Shown here in pieces: positions 25,135 through 32,898 of a stretch of DNA of 64,000 nt. A program made the translations under genes and the position numbers. Source of the stretch: CBDFGS01 sp965247255 (lineage in GTDB: Bacteria; Chloroflexota; Dehalococcoidia; Lucifugimonadales; CAUZJF01); assembly GCA_965247255.1 (NCBI GenBank), contig CBDFGS010000013.1, positions 868,001-932,000 of the forward strand, in the 5' to 3' direction. The notes below the pieces were generated by a model that was not told where the DNA came from, made no database searches, and saw only the letters and a list, made by a program, of their open reading frames with translations. Positions within the stretch are counted from its first letter, which is position 1. The number at the start of each line of letters is the position of its first letter.

Positions 25135-26592
25135 CTATCCGCCAGATTCCCCCATCACAGCGGTCTTGAGCGCGTCCACAGTGTCGAGGTCAGGCGCGAA
25201 GATGACGAGCGTGCTCTGGGGTTCGAGACCTATGAAAACGACCTGGCCTGGCATTGGCAGGTAGGTAGAATTGGGGTCTTCCCCCGCGCCGATCTTCTCC
25301 GCCCCGGTGCGCGCCTGTGTGAACTCTATGAAGGTATCGTAGAACTCCCGCGAGTCCTGCTCGGTGTCCCAGGCCACGGACAAGATGAGCGCGCTCTCGT
25401 CGTCCGGTCCCGTATAGAGCGCGTACCGGTCCCCGCCCCAGCCCTCAGCCGCTACTGCCGCCTGCTCGGCTGAGAAGCCTGTTTCAAGATATGCCAGTAG
25501 CATGAACTCGCCCATCGTGTCCTGCCTGACCCTGGTCCATCCTGTGCCCAGGACCAGGAACAGATTGGGCAACGAGACCTCCACCGGTAGGTCGCCCGCA
25601 GCGTACTTCTCGGGGTGCAAGATCTGCTCGGTAGACGCAGGCAGCTGCTCATAGACTCTGTTCAGAGCGTCCCAGCCGTTGGTCTGATATATAGCCGCAG
25701 CGAAGTCCAGCCCCTCAACGTACGGGAAGATGTATGAACGCTGGATTACGTGAGGCGCCGCCCGAAACGCCCTTATCAGCTCTGCGCTCGCGTCACCCTG
25801 AGAGGCCGCGCGCTCGTCCTCCTCCATGTGCTCGAATATGTACAAGAGCTCGGCCAGCCTTGCGTCCCCCTCCTCCAGGGCGTTGAAGGCGCGCAGCGCA
25901 TCGGTGTTGGACTTGAGCCTCTCCACGGTCGCCTTGCTGTCGAAGTGCTGCTGCTGCAGGTTGTGTACGAACTCGTGGGCGTACGTGCGCTCGTTCACCG
26001 GCCCGAACTCTTCGGCGTCCTTGACGACGAACAGCTTCTTCTCATCACGGCGGAAGTAGCCCAGCACGCCCTCCCCGTACAGCCCGAGGAGAAGCTCGAA
26101 TAGGTCGGTCTCCTTGTCTAGTATCCCGAGTGTGGAGAACAAGCGCTGCGTCTGGTACGTCTCTTCCCGGTCCTCCTCGAATAGCTCGCGTAGCCGGACG
26201 CCCAGGTCCTCCCTTGTGATCAGCTCCCGGTCCACGGCTTTAGTCGACGAGAGCTCCCGGATCACGTTGACCTTGAACCCAACGGCATCCAGCGCTATGG
26301 CCAGCGGGTCGGTCGTGACAGGGGTAGGTGTCCTGGTCGGCACGTCGGTTAGGGGCAATATCACCTGGCCGGGATCGAACGTGGGCGTCGGCGCGGGCGT
26401 CGGCTCAGGGGTTGCCGTAGCGGGAGGTGTGGGAGAGGGTGCCGGTGTGGGGCTCAGCTCGGCCGATTCGACGAGCGCAACTGGGACCGGTGACGGCGAG
26501 ACGTCGGGCTCTCTGGCGCAACCGGCTTGCAACGCCAGGAGCGCGGCGACCGAGACAGCCGCATACCACCCGTTTACTCTACTACCAGTCAT
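25135..26592 (-). CDS. Lipoprotein with a HExxH zinc-metallopeptidase-like domain
   Basis: From the ATG at 26592 the protein has 485 residues. A signal peptide ends in the lipobox LQAGC (C25), followed by a low-complexity Pro/Thr linker to about residue 95. The folded part contains TYAHEFVHNLQQQHFD, a HExxH motif (H206, E207, H210), and ALEEGDARLAE 30 residues later, whose Glu (about 241) could be the third zinc ligand. The reading frame runs upstream past 26592 but without similarity. It is likely a surface-anchored peptidase or peptidase-fold protein; the substrate is unknown and I cannot name a family with confidence. Confidence 0.8.
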   Translation of the reverse strand: MTGSRVNGWYAAVSVAALLALQAGCAREPDVSPSPVPVALVESAELSPTPAPSPTPPATATPEPTPAPTPTFDPGQVILPLTDVPTRTPTPVTTDPLAIALDAVGFKVNVIRELSSTKAVDRELITREDLGVRLRELFEEDREETYQTQRLFSTLGILDKETDLFELLLGLYGEGVLGYFRRDEKKLFVVKDAEEFGPVNERTYAHEFVHNLQQQHFDSKATVERLKSNTDALRAFNALEEGDARLAELLYIFEHMEEDERAASQGDASAELIRAFRAAPHVIQRSYIFPYVEGLDFAAAIYQTNGWDALNRVYEQLPASTEQILHPEKYAAGDLPVEVSLPNLFLVLGTGWTRVRQDTMGEFMLLAYLETGFSAEQAAVAAEGWGGDRYALYTGPDDESALILSVAWDTEQDSREFYDTFIEFTQARTGAEKIGAGEDPNSTYLPMPGQVVFIGLEPQSTLVIFAPDLDTVDALKTAVMGESGG

Positions 26593-26757
26593 ATGTCTTT
26601 GCGCCGGCGACCCCAAATGAACCCCGCTATAGACCGTGTCTCGATACTTCGACGCCCCCACCATAGGCCAGGGCGGGACCACGTAACTCAGTAACGTTAC
26701 CATGCACCAGCCGGTCGATGCCGTCGCCGGCACCTTAGCGTACGAGAAGGGAGCACC

Positions 26758-26766
26758 TGCTACAAT
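26758..26766 (+). promoter_or_regulatory. Extended -10 element
   Basis: TGCTACAAT on the plus strand, upstream of the membrane-protein gene at 26896. Transcription would begin near 26773. The region between 26593 and 26895 holds no other clear feature. Confidence 0.45.
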
Positions 26767-26895
26767 GCGCAGCGGACCGAATATCGCCCCGGATGTGCAG
26801 GGCAGCAGAGTGGAGGCCCTCGGCTGGGTCCAGTCGGCCATACCATAGCTTCTGTTGGAATAGGCGCGGGCGTTTGGGCCGCGTCCGGTGAGCCG

Positions 26896-27330
26896 ATGGC
26901 GCTGCCCGTCGCCGCAGCCACGGGGGTCCTCAACGACGTCGACCACACGCTCGACTACTACCTGTGGTATGTCAAGAAGGACAAACGCAGGGCATTCCTG
27001 CTCTTCCATGGGTGGGAATACTCCATCGCCGGCCTGATTCTCGCGGCTGCGGTCTGGGCGCACCCGGTCTTCCTGGCGGCGACCTTGGGCCACCTTGGAC
27101 ACTTGATCGGCGACCAGATCGGCAACCGACCTGAACACCCCCTTGCATACTCGTTGGTCTACAGGACATCTCGTCGCTTCCAGCGCAACAAGCTCTTCGG
27201 CGAATCACGTCAAAGGAACCTCTCGGAGGCTCTCGAACAGAGCATCCCCCTTTGGCACCTCATTGAGCCGCGGCTGCTGAGCATCGCGCCCGGGCTCAGG
27301 TCGTTCGGTTTCGAGGAGCGCGAGTCGTAG
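26896..27330 (+). CDS. Membrane protein with His/Asp motifs (metal-dependent hydrolase-like), start uncertain
   Basis: From the ATG the protein has 144 residues, with motifs ATGVLNDVDHTLDYYLWY, FHGWEYSIAG and GHLGHLIGDQ and two or more hydrophobic segments. The DVDH and GHLIGD patterns resemble YdjM/DUF457-type membrane proteins once called metal-dependent hydrolases. The frame is open further upstream and reads HTIASVGIGAGVWAASGEP just before the ATG, which looks like the real N-terminal helix, yet no ATG, GTG or TTG precedes it in frame. Either the true start is non-canonical (CTG at 26824) or a frameshift removed it. Function unknown. Confidence 0.65.
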   Translation: MALPVAAATGVLNDVDHTLDYYLWYVKKDKRRAFLLFHGWEYSIAGLILAAAVWAHPVFLAATLGHLGHLIGDQIGNRPEHPLAYSLVYRTSRRFQRNKLFGESRQRNLSEALEQSIPLWHLIEPRLLSIAPGLRSFGFEERES

Positions 27331-27392
27331 TTGACACCGAGGTAAGCCACGATAGGACTTGCACCCTTTCACACTTACGTGTTATCTTTAGC

Positions 27393-27421
27393 TTGACACC
27401 TACGTGCCAGAATAATATCGT
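27393..27421 (+). promoter_or_regulatory. Promoter of the psp-type operon
   Basis: A consensus -35 TTGACA (27393-27398) is followed after 17 bases by TATCGT, or after 14 bases by TAATAT. Two TACGTG words lie around the -35 and could be part of an activator or alternative sigma site. The first gene starts at 27462 with a GGAG ribosome site. Confidence 0.45.
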
Positions 27422-27461
27422 TAGCGGGCGCGTGAGGTGAAACTGCAAAAGGAGTGGTTTC

Positions 27462-27659
27462 ATGGATAAGGTAGGCGGTGGCGGTCTAGTTCTGGCCGCG
27501 ATCATTCTGATAATTATCGGAGCGTTGCTGCGTTCGCCGCTCATCGACTTTCTCGTCGACTTCGGCGGATTCATCTTCATCGCGGCCGGAGTTGTTGCGG
27601 GCGTGGTCGGCCTGATCAAGATCTTCTCTGGCGACAAGAGCGCGGCTAGCGATTACTAG
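27462..27659 (+). CDS. Small two-helix membrane protein upstream of pspA
   Basis: This 65-residue protein has two hydrophobic segments (LVLAAIILIIIGALL and FIFIAAGVVAGVVGLI) joined by a short loop, and a polar C-terminus (FSGDKSAASDY). It has a good ribosome site (GGAG, about eight bases upstream) and lies 71 bases before pspA on the same strand. Psp systems often carry small membrane partners (PspB/PspC, LiaF, PspM types), so a membrane anchor or sensor for PspA is a reasonable guess. It does not match any partner that I can name. Confidence 0.7.
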   Translation: MDKVGGGGLVLAAIILIIIGALLRSPLIDFLVDFGGFIFIAAGVVAGVVGLIKIFSGDKSAASDY

Positions 27660-27730
27660 GACTGCTTGCCAAGCAGGCGGCCGGATTCGCGCAGGTATTG
27701 GACGCTAGCCGGAAAAAGTGAGGTGGACAA

Positions 27731-28465
27731 ATGGGCATGCTTTCGCGGATGTCGACCGTAGTCAAATCGAAGATGAACGTCCTGCTCGACAGGGCTGAGG
27801 ACCCGCGGGAGACCCTGGACTACGCCTATGAGAAGCAGGTGGAGATGCTCCGAAACGTCAAGCGGGGCGTAGTCGAAATGGTTACGACCAAGCGACGTCT
27901 GGAGCTGCAAGCCGCCAAAGTCCAGGAGAACGTGTCCAAGCTGGACGGCCAGGCGCGCCAGGCGCTGGGGGCAGGACGGGAGGACCTCGCGAGGATCGCC
28001 CTGGAGCGGAAACAGACGGCCATCATGGAGCTGGAGGGGCTGGACCAGCAGGTCTCCGGCCTGGAGCTGGAGCAGGAGAAGCTCACCCAGGCGGAGCAGC
28101 GGCTTCAGGCCAAAGTGCATGCCTTCCGCAACAAGAAGGAGATCATCAAGGCCCAATACAGCGCAGCCCAGGCACAAGTCCGCATCGGCTCTGCCCTGTC
28201 AGGCCTGTCGGAGGAGATGGGCGACGTCTCGCTGGCCGTCGAGCGGGCCGAGACGAAGACCGAGACTCTCAGGGCCAAGGCCGGCGCCATCGACGAGCTG
28301 GCTGCGGCAGGCGTGCTCGACGACCCCATATCAGGCAGTGACGACGACCTGTCACGCCAGCTCTCCAGCATCTCCGCCGAAGCCACGGTAGATGCGGAAC
28401 TGAATGCGCTCAAGGGCAGCCTCGGCTCGGGCGAAAAGAAGTCCTTACCGGAGGGCAAGTCATGA
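27731..28465 (+). CDS. pspA: PspA/IM30-family membrane-remodelling protein
   Basis: This 244-residue, almost wholly helical protein opens with MGMLSRMSTVVKSKMN, the amphipathic helix that binds stressed membranes, then has the PspA/IM30 pattern LDRAEDPRETLDYAYEKQ and long coiled coils (AAKVQENVSKLDGQARQAL, LEQEKLTQAEQRLQAKV). PspA/IM30 proteins are bacterial ESCRT-III relatives that form rods or rings on the inner face of the membrane and limit proton leakage. Its stop overlaps the start of the pspAA gene (ATGA), so the two are coupled. Confidence 0.93.
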   Translation: MGMLSRMSTVVKSKMNVLLDRAEDPRETLDYAYEKQVEMLRNVKRGVVEMVTTKRRLELQAAKVQENVSKLDGQARQALGAGREDLARIALERKQTAIMELEGLDQQVSGLELEQEKLTQAEQRLQAKVHAFRNKKEIIKAQYSAAQAQVRIGSALSGLSEEMGDVSLAVERAETKTETLRAKAGAIDELAAAGVLDDPISGSDDDLSRQLSSISAEATVDAELNALKGSLGSGEKKSLPEGKS

Positions 28466-28740
28466 TTGTACGCATAATGACCGAGGGTCAGTTCACGTTC
28501 CCGAGCGCTCTCATCGACGACCTCAACGACATCGATCACGCTATCGTAGAGGTTGTGGCGGACGACAACCAGGAGGAGTTCCGGAGTCTCTTCGACAAGA
28601 TGCTCACGCTCGTGCGCGAGAAGGGGACCCCCCTTCCGGTCGATGAGATCGAGGAGTCCGACGCGATCATCCCGGAGCCGGATATCACGTTGGAAGAGGC
28701 CAAAGAGCTCTTCGTCGGCACCGGGGTCGTGCCCGGCTAG
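28462..28740 (+). CDS. PspA-associated protein PspAA
   Basis: The 92-residue protein begins MIVRIMTEGQF, then LIDDLNDIDHAIVEVVADDNQEEF and a C-terminal half with LPVDEIEESDAIIPEPDITLEEA. This is the pattern of the PspAA domain that follows pspA in actinobacteria, cyanobacteria, archaea and Chloroflexota. PspAA is thought to bind or regulate PspA. It is translationally coupled to pspA (ATGA). A strong terminator follows 37 bases after the stop. Confidence 0.85.
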   Translation: MIVRIMTEGQFTFPSALIDDLNDIDHAIVEVVADDNQEEFRSLFDKMLTLVREKGTPLPVDEIEESDAIIPEPDITLEEAKELFVGTGVVPG

Positions 28741-28777
28741 GACCGATATCGACTCGCAAGTCCACGTTGATCATGCT

Positions 28778-28813
28778 GAGGCCCGGGCAACCACGCCCGG
28801 GCCTCTCGCTTTT
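28778..28813 (+). terminator. Rho-independent terminator after pspA-pspAA
   Basis: The arms GAGGCCCGGGC and GCCCGGGCCTC pair perfectly around a short loop and are followed by TCGCTTTT. It lies in the convergent gap between pspAA and pspAB and ends the plus-strand operon. Confidence 0.85.
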
Positions 28814-28840
28814 GTCGGAGTCTCGGCATTGCTCCGCTGG

Positions 28841-29410
28841 TCAGAAGGGTATTCCCCACAGCGCGTACCAGTGCTCCAGACTGGGCTCGACCGGGACCTT
28901 CTCGCTTTCCATAAGCGCGCCGAGTCGCATCTCAGCGGTGTTGTCGCGCTGCGTCTCCCCCGACAATACGAGCGGGTGAAACTTGCCGCGTTTGAGGTTG
29001 TAGACCCAGTACGCCGGGTTCTGCTCAAAGTCGAATCGGAACACGGCGGCCAGGAGTCGGTCGCCGAACCCATTCTCGATGAACGTCTCGCCTACCAGGT
29101 GTATCGTCGCGACCAGGTCCTCGAAGTCGCGGTCGTCCAGGATGACCCACCGGGTCCCGTGGCCGTCATCCTCGATATCGAAGCGCGTACCGGTTGCGCG
29201 GCCGCTTATCTTCAGCAGCTCCCGCAACTCTGAGTCGAGCTCTTGGAAGAAGCTGGAGTCGACGGGGTTGAACACGACTCCGGCCTTGCCCCCAGGTCGA
29301 AGGCCGACACTGGCCCTGAGCGAGTCGACGGCCGTCACCGCCGAGAAAAACTGCTCACGGTCGGGCTTCCGCAGTTTGTTTCGCCCGAAGAGGACGCTCA
29401 GCAGTCCCAA
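28841..29410 (-). CDS. PspAB-like PspA-associated protein
   Basis: The 189-residue soluble protein begins MGLLSVLFGRNKLRKPDREQFF and contains TAVDSLRASVGLRPGGKAGVVF, FQELDSELRELLKISG, a WVILDDRDFEDLV strand and a C-terminal LEHWYALWGIPF. I recognise this as the PspAB family, named for its neighbourhood with PspA and often found next to an M48 peptidase. It lies 22 bases after htpX on the same strand and converges with pspA-pspAA, so all four genes form one locus. Its biochemical role is not known to me. Confidence 0.75.
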   Translation of the reverse strand: MGLLSVLFGRNKLRKPDREQFFSAVTAVDSLRASVGLRPGGKAGVVFNPVDSSFFQELDSELRELLKISGRATGTRFDIEDDGHGTRWVILDDRDFEDLVATIHLVGETFIENGFGDRLLAAVFRFDFEQNPAYWVYNLKRGKFHPLVLSGETQRDNTAEMRLGALMESEKVPVEPSLEHWYALWGIPF

Positions 29411-29432
29411 AGTCTCGCTGTCCTGCGGCTAG

Positions 29433-30371
29433 CTAAACGCTGAACTTGAGGTACTCGACGTTGCCCTGCATGCTCCGTAGCCGCTCGACCCGCTTCTCCA
29501 CCGGCGGGTGGCTCGAGAGCAGGGCCGCCATCTTGTTGCCCTTCAGCGCGTTTACGATGAAGAAGGCGTTAGCGTGCTCCACCTGCCGCAGGTCCTTTTC
29601 GGGAATGCGGTACATGTCGTCGCTGATCTTCGCCAGGGCCGACGCGAGCTGCAACGGAGCGCCGGTGATGAGCGCGCTGCCCCGGTCCGCCGCGTACTCG
29701 CGGTATCGCGACATCGCCAGAATGAGCAGCTGGCTGACGAAGTAGATGAGGTAAGTGCCTGCGTACACCGCCAGCATGATCAGGAAGACGTTTCCCCCGC
29801 CACCCCCTCGATCGCGGTTGCCCCCGCCGAAGCCGCCGAACAAGCCTATCCAGAAGAGCATCTGCAGCAGATATCCTGCCGCGATCACGATCAAGCCTGC
29901 CCAGGTGAGCACCATCACGTCGCGGTTCTTGACGTGGGTCAGCTCGTGGGCCAGCACCGCCTCTTGCTCCTGTGGCGAGAGCCGTGACATCAGCCCCCTC
30001 GTAACCGCCACCACTGCGTTCTTGGGGTTCCGCCCGGTGGCGAATGCGTTGGGCACATGGGTGTCCATCACCGCCACCTTCTTGGGCTTGGGCATGTCTG
30101 CCATCGCCGCCAGCCTGTCGATCATCGCGTGAAGCTCCGGCTCCTGCTGTGGCGTGACCGTCTTGGCCCCGGTTGTCATCAGGACGATCTTGTCCGACCC
30201 GTAGTACTGGAACAGCATCATGCCGACGGACACGATGCCGATGAAGAACCAGGGAATCCCGGCCCAGAACAGGAGCCCTATGAACGCAATGTACACCAAC
30301 CCCAATAGGAACATGGTGGTGAACATCCGAACCGTGAGTTCTCGGTCTCTCCCATAGCTTTGTCTGTTCAT
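29433..30371 (-). CDS. htpX: HtpX-type M48 membrane zinc metalloprotease
   Basis: This 312-residue protein has two N-terminal membrane helices (FLLGLVYIAFIGLLFWAGI), a HELTH zinc motif in VLAHELTHVKNRDVM with the downstream Glu in YREYAADRGSALI, and two further membrane helices. HtpX removes misfolded membrane proteins and is induced by envelope stress. The ATG at 30371 has a GGAGG site eight bases upstream and is preferred over an in-frame start six codons earlier. It heads a two-gene operon with pspAB. Confidence 0.93.
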   Translation of the reverse strand: MNRQSYGRDRELTVRMFTTMFLLGLVYIAFIGLLFWAGIPWFFIGIVSVGMMLFQYYGSDKIVLMTTGAKTVTPQQEPELHAMIDRLAAMADMPKPKKVAVMDTHVPNAFATGRNPKNAVVAVTRGLMSRLSPQEQEAVLAHELTHVKNRDVMVLTWAGLIVIAAGYLLQMLFWIGLFGGFGGGNRDRGGGGGNVFLIMLAVYAGTYLIYFVSQLLILAMSRYREYAADRGSALITGAPLQLASALAKISDDMYRIPEKDLRQVEHANAFFIVNALKGNKMAALLSSHPPVEKRVERLRSMQGNVEYLKFSV

Positions 30372-30389
30372 ATGTGCATCCTCCGTCAA

Positions 30390-30534
30390 CAGACCTCCCG
30401 ACCTCTATTTTACGCCACAGCCTCTCGCAAGTCACCGGCATGTCGCCCATGACGTTTTCATGCTGTTATATCCGTCGGCAAGACGACTTTCGACGCACCT
30501 GATGAGAGTCACAACTGTACGCAGAGGTTTAGGC
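30390..30534. other. Divergent spacer before the structured RNA unit
   Basis: No gene is supported. It lies between the start of htpX and the promoter at 30535 and should hold the htpX promoter; no clear -10/-35 pair was picked out on the minus strand. Confidence 0.4.
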
Positions 30535-30563
30535 TTGACGCGGCTAGCGATCTATGCTATTCT
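30535..30563 (+). promoter_or_regulatory. Strong promoter of the 30.5-kb RNA unit
   Basis: TTGACG (30535-30540), a 17-base spacer and TATTCT (30558-30563) with TGC in front form both a -35/-10 pair and an extended -10. Transcription should begin near 30570, directly before the first hairpin. Confidence 0.7.
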
Positions 30564-30569
30564 GATGAT

Positions 30570-30884
30570 GTGGAGCGCAAGCTCCGACAAACCTGCCCGA
30601 GGGCCGAGAGGAGGTGTCAGATGGCTGTTGCGCTGATCGCTCGTCATCATCAATGGAAGTACCCCTTCAGGCGCCCCTGCCGGCTCGAACGGGGTATAGC
30701 GGCGAGGATGCGAAGAGAGCCGGTAGGGGAACCCACCCCGGTCGGCCCGCGCCTTATTACAGAGTAGCAAACGCAGGCCCAATTATCGGGCCGCGACTCA
30801 TCCGGTCAAGATGACCGGGAAGCGGGCCCAACGGTTGTCCTGAACTAGAGAGGCTCCCACCATACGGGAGCCTCTCTTCTTTTT
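30570..30884 (+). ncRNA. Unidentified structured RNA, possibly a leader with a small ORF
   Basis: About 310 bases lie between a good promoter and a strong terminator. Visible hairpins include GGAGC-GCAA-GCTCC near the 5' end, a long CCGGCTC/GAGCCGG stem, GGGG-AACCCA-CCCC, GGCCCAATTATCGGGCC and a perfect CCGGTCA-AGA-TGACCGG. The stem GACAAACCT/AGGAGGTGTC covers a ribosome site (GAGGAGG) seven bases before an ATG at 30621, which opens a 48-codon frame (MAVALIARHHQWKYPF...). I do not recognise it as RNase P, tmRNA, SRP, 6S or a known riboswitch. It ends before the next gene has its own promoter, so it may be a small RNA, a regulated small protein gene, or both. Confidence 0.5.
30848..30884 (+). 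terminator. Rho-independent terminator of the RNA unit
   Basis: An 11-bp perfect stem (GAGAGGCTCCC/GGGAGCCTCTC) with a 7-base loop, followed by TTCTTTTT. It closes the structured unit. Confidence 0.9.
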
Positions 30885-30921
30885 CGCGTTGGAACGGGCG
30901 CACCGAATTCCCCCGCGCGAC

Positions 30922-30930
30922 TGCTATACT
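30922..30930 (+). promoter_or_regulatory. Extended -10 before the LOG-like/eno/gap genes
   Basis: TGCTATACT lies just after the terminator and about 110 bases before the gene at 31036. It probably drives the LOG-like gene, enolase and GAPDH. Confidence 0.5.
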
Positions 30931-31035
30931 AAAGCCCGGTCTCAGGTGTCACCAAGGTGGCCGAGTTTGAGTGCGATGCGCGCTAGATACCCGCTAGGCG
31001 ATCCTGGTCCTTAACACCAAGCGCAAAGGGAAGGC

Positions 31036-31521
31036 ATGATTATCGCGGTTATCGGCTCGGCGGAGGGCACCGGCGAGTTGCTGATGCTGGCAGAGGGGGT
31101 TGGCGAAGAGCTGGGCCGGCGTGGGATAACCCTGGTCTGCGGGGGCGGTGGAGGGGTAATGGAGGCGGCCTGCAAGGGGGCCAAGTCCGCCGGCGGCGCC
31201 ACCATCGGGATTCTTCCGGGGCACCATCCGGAGGACGCAAATCAGTGGGTCGACATTCCTATCTGCACCGGCATGGGTCAGGGACGGAACGTGATCATCG
31301 CCAAGACAGGGCGAGCCGCGATAGCGGTGGGGGGGAGGTTCGGGACGCTATCTGAAATCGGGCACGCCCTCAGGGCTGGAACGCCTGTCGTGGGTCTTCA
31401 CACCTGGACCATCTCCCGGCAGGAGGAGGCGGACCCGTCCATTATCGTCGCGAGCGACCCTGAGGACGCCGTGGAAAAGGCCGTGGAAGCGGCCCGGGCA
31501 AGGACCGGAACCACTAGGTGA
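31036..31521 (+). CDS. TIGR00725/LOG-family Rossmann-like protein
   Basis: This 161-residue protein has the GGGGGVMEAACKGA loop, IGILPGHHPEDAN and a GGRFGTLSEIGHALRAG motif, the PGGxGTxxE-like site of the lysine decarboxylase-like/LOG family. Members of the TIGR00725 branch bind nucleotides; some are molybdenum-cofactor carrier proteins and others cytokinin-type phosphoribohydrolases. The stretch just upstream has a tRNA-Ser-like 5' half without a T arm, which I do not annotate. Enolase starts 19 bases after its stop. Confidence 0.8.
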   Translation: MIIAVIGSAEGTGELLMLAEGVGEELGRRGITLVCGGGGGVMEAACKGAKSAGGATIGILPGHHPEDANQWVDIPICTGMGQGRNVIIAKTGRAAIAVGGRFGTLSEIGHALRAGTPVVGLHTWTISRQEEADPSIIVASDPEDAVEKAVEAARARTGTTR

Positions 31522-31540
31522 GGGCTAGGAGGCTGCCCGG

Positions 31541-32836
31541 TTGAGTACGATCTCGGGCCTCGTCGCGAGAGAGATCCTGGACTCGAGGGGCCACCCCACG
31601 ATCGAGGTGGACGCGGCCCTGTCCGATGGGTCGTTTGGGCGGGCCGCCGTTCCGTCAGGAGCAAGCACGGGCGCCAGAGAGGCCGTGGAGCTGAGGGACG
31701 GCGACGCGTCCCGACTGGACGGCAAGGGCGTGCTCCAGGCTGTGGAGAACGTCGAGGGTACGATAGGGCCGGCGCTCGAGGGGCGCTCCGCGCTGGAGCA
31801 AGCGGCGGTCGACAGCGCCCTGATCGAGCTGGATGGCACCCCCAATAAGTCGCGCCTCGGCGCGAACGCAATTCTCGGTGCATCCATGGCCATCGCCGTG
31901 GCCGCGTCGCGGAGCCTCGGAGTCCCGCTGTATCGTCATCTGGCGGGTCGGGACGCCGTGTCGCTTCCAGTGCCCATGTTCAACATCCTCAACGGCGGCA
32001 AGCACGCCGAGGACTCCACAGACATCCAGGAGTTCATGGTCGTGCCGGCAGGCTTCGATACATTTCGCGAGTCCGTGCGCGCCGGCGCAGAGGTATTCCT
32101 CGCGCTCCGCAATCTGTTGCGTGAAAAGGGCCTCGGAACAACCGTCGGAGACGAGGGCGGCTTCGCACCCAACGGCGTCTCCAACGAGGAAGCGCTGGAG
32201 CTCGTGCTGGCCTCGATCGAGCGGGGCGGGTACGTTCCGGGCAAGCAGTGCTACATAGCACTCGACGTCGCCGCAACCGAGCTCTCGACCGAAGAAGGCC
32301 GCTACTCGCTCAAGAAGGATGGAGTCGTACTCTCATCGCGAGAGCTCTCGCAGAGATACGAGACGTGGGTCGAGAAATACCCCCTCATAAGCATAGAAGA
32401 TGGCATGTCGGAGGACGACTGGCTGGGCTGGAGTGAGCATACCGAGCGGCTGGGAGCTCGAGTCCAACTGGTCGGCGACGACCTGTATACGACCAACCCG
32501 GTGTACATCAGGAAGGGAATAGAACGGAAGGCAAGCAACGCCGTGCTGATAAAGCTCAACCAGATCGGCACGGCCACCGAGACTTTAGAGGCGGTCCGGG
32601 TAACAAAACGGGCCGGATGGGCCACGGTCATCAGCCACCGCTCGGGGGAGACAGAGGACACCTTCATCGCCGACCTCGCCGTGGGGACAGACGCCGGCCA
32701 GATCAAGGCCGGTGCGCCGTCTCGGGGAGAGCGCACGGCGAAGTATAACCGCCTTCTCAGGATCGAGGAGGAGCTTGGAGATCGAGCCGAGTTCCGGGGG
32801 CGCAAGGCGTACGCCCAGGTACCCGGCGACGGGTAA
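31541..32836 (+). CDS. eno: Enolase
   Basis: This 431-residue enzyme dehydrates 2-phosphoglycerate to phosphoenolpyruvate. It starts at TTG after a good AGGAGG site. Visible marks are EILDSRGHPTIEV, the VPSGASTGAREAVELRD loop, LDVAATELS metal ligand region (usual LD.AASE), ISIEDGMSEDDW, and LVGDDLYTTNP, then LIKLNQIGT with the catalytic Lys and VISHRSGETEDTFIADLAV. The C-terminus (RIEEELG) is normal. It lies in a glycolytic cluster with gap. Confidence 0.97.
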   Translation: MSTISGLVAREILDSRGHPTIEVDAALSDGSFGRAAVPSGASTGAREAVELRDGDASRLDGKGVLQAVENVEGTIGPALEGRSALEQAAVDSALIELDGTPNKSRLGANAILGASMAIAVAASRSLGVPLYRHLAGRDAVSLPVPMFNILNGGKHAEDSTDIQEFMVVPAGFDTFRESVRAGAEVFLALRNLLREKGLGTTVGDEGGFAPNGVSNEEALELVLASIERGGYVPGKQCYIALDVAATELSTEEGRYSLKKDGVVLSSRELSQRYETWVEKYPLISIEDGMSEDDWLGWSEHTERLGARVQLVGDDLYTTNPVYIRKGIERKASNAVLIKLNQIGTATETLEAVRVTKRAGWATVISHRSGETEDTFIADLAVGTDAGQIKAGAPSRGERTAKYNRLLRIEEELGDRAEFRGRKAYAQVPGDG

Positions 32837-32898
32837 GTTAGCTACAACAGGCATCCCGGAAACTATCCCCTGCCTGCTGAAGGAAGGAGCTACTGACA

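Noticed and set aside
30570..30847. RNase P, SRP, 6S or T-box RNA
   Set aside because: The conserved words of these RNAs (such as the RNase P GAGGAAAGTC, SRP GGAAGGA loop and T-box GGGTGGNACCGCG) are absent.
30955..31015. tRNA-Ser-like start (GGTGGCCGAGT) before the LOG-like gene
   Set aside because: No T arm, no pairing acceptor stem and no CCA end follow; only the 5' part resembles a tRNA.
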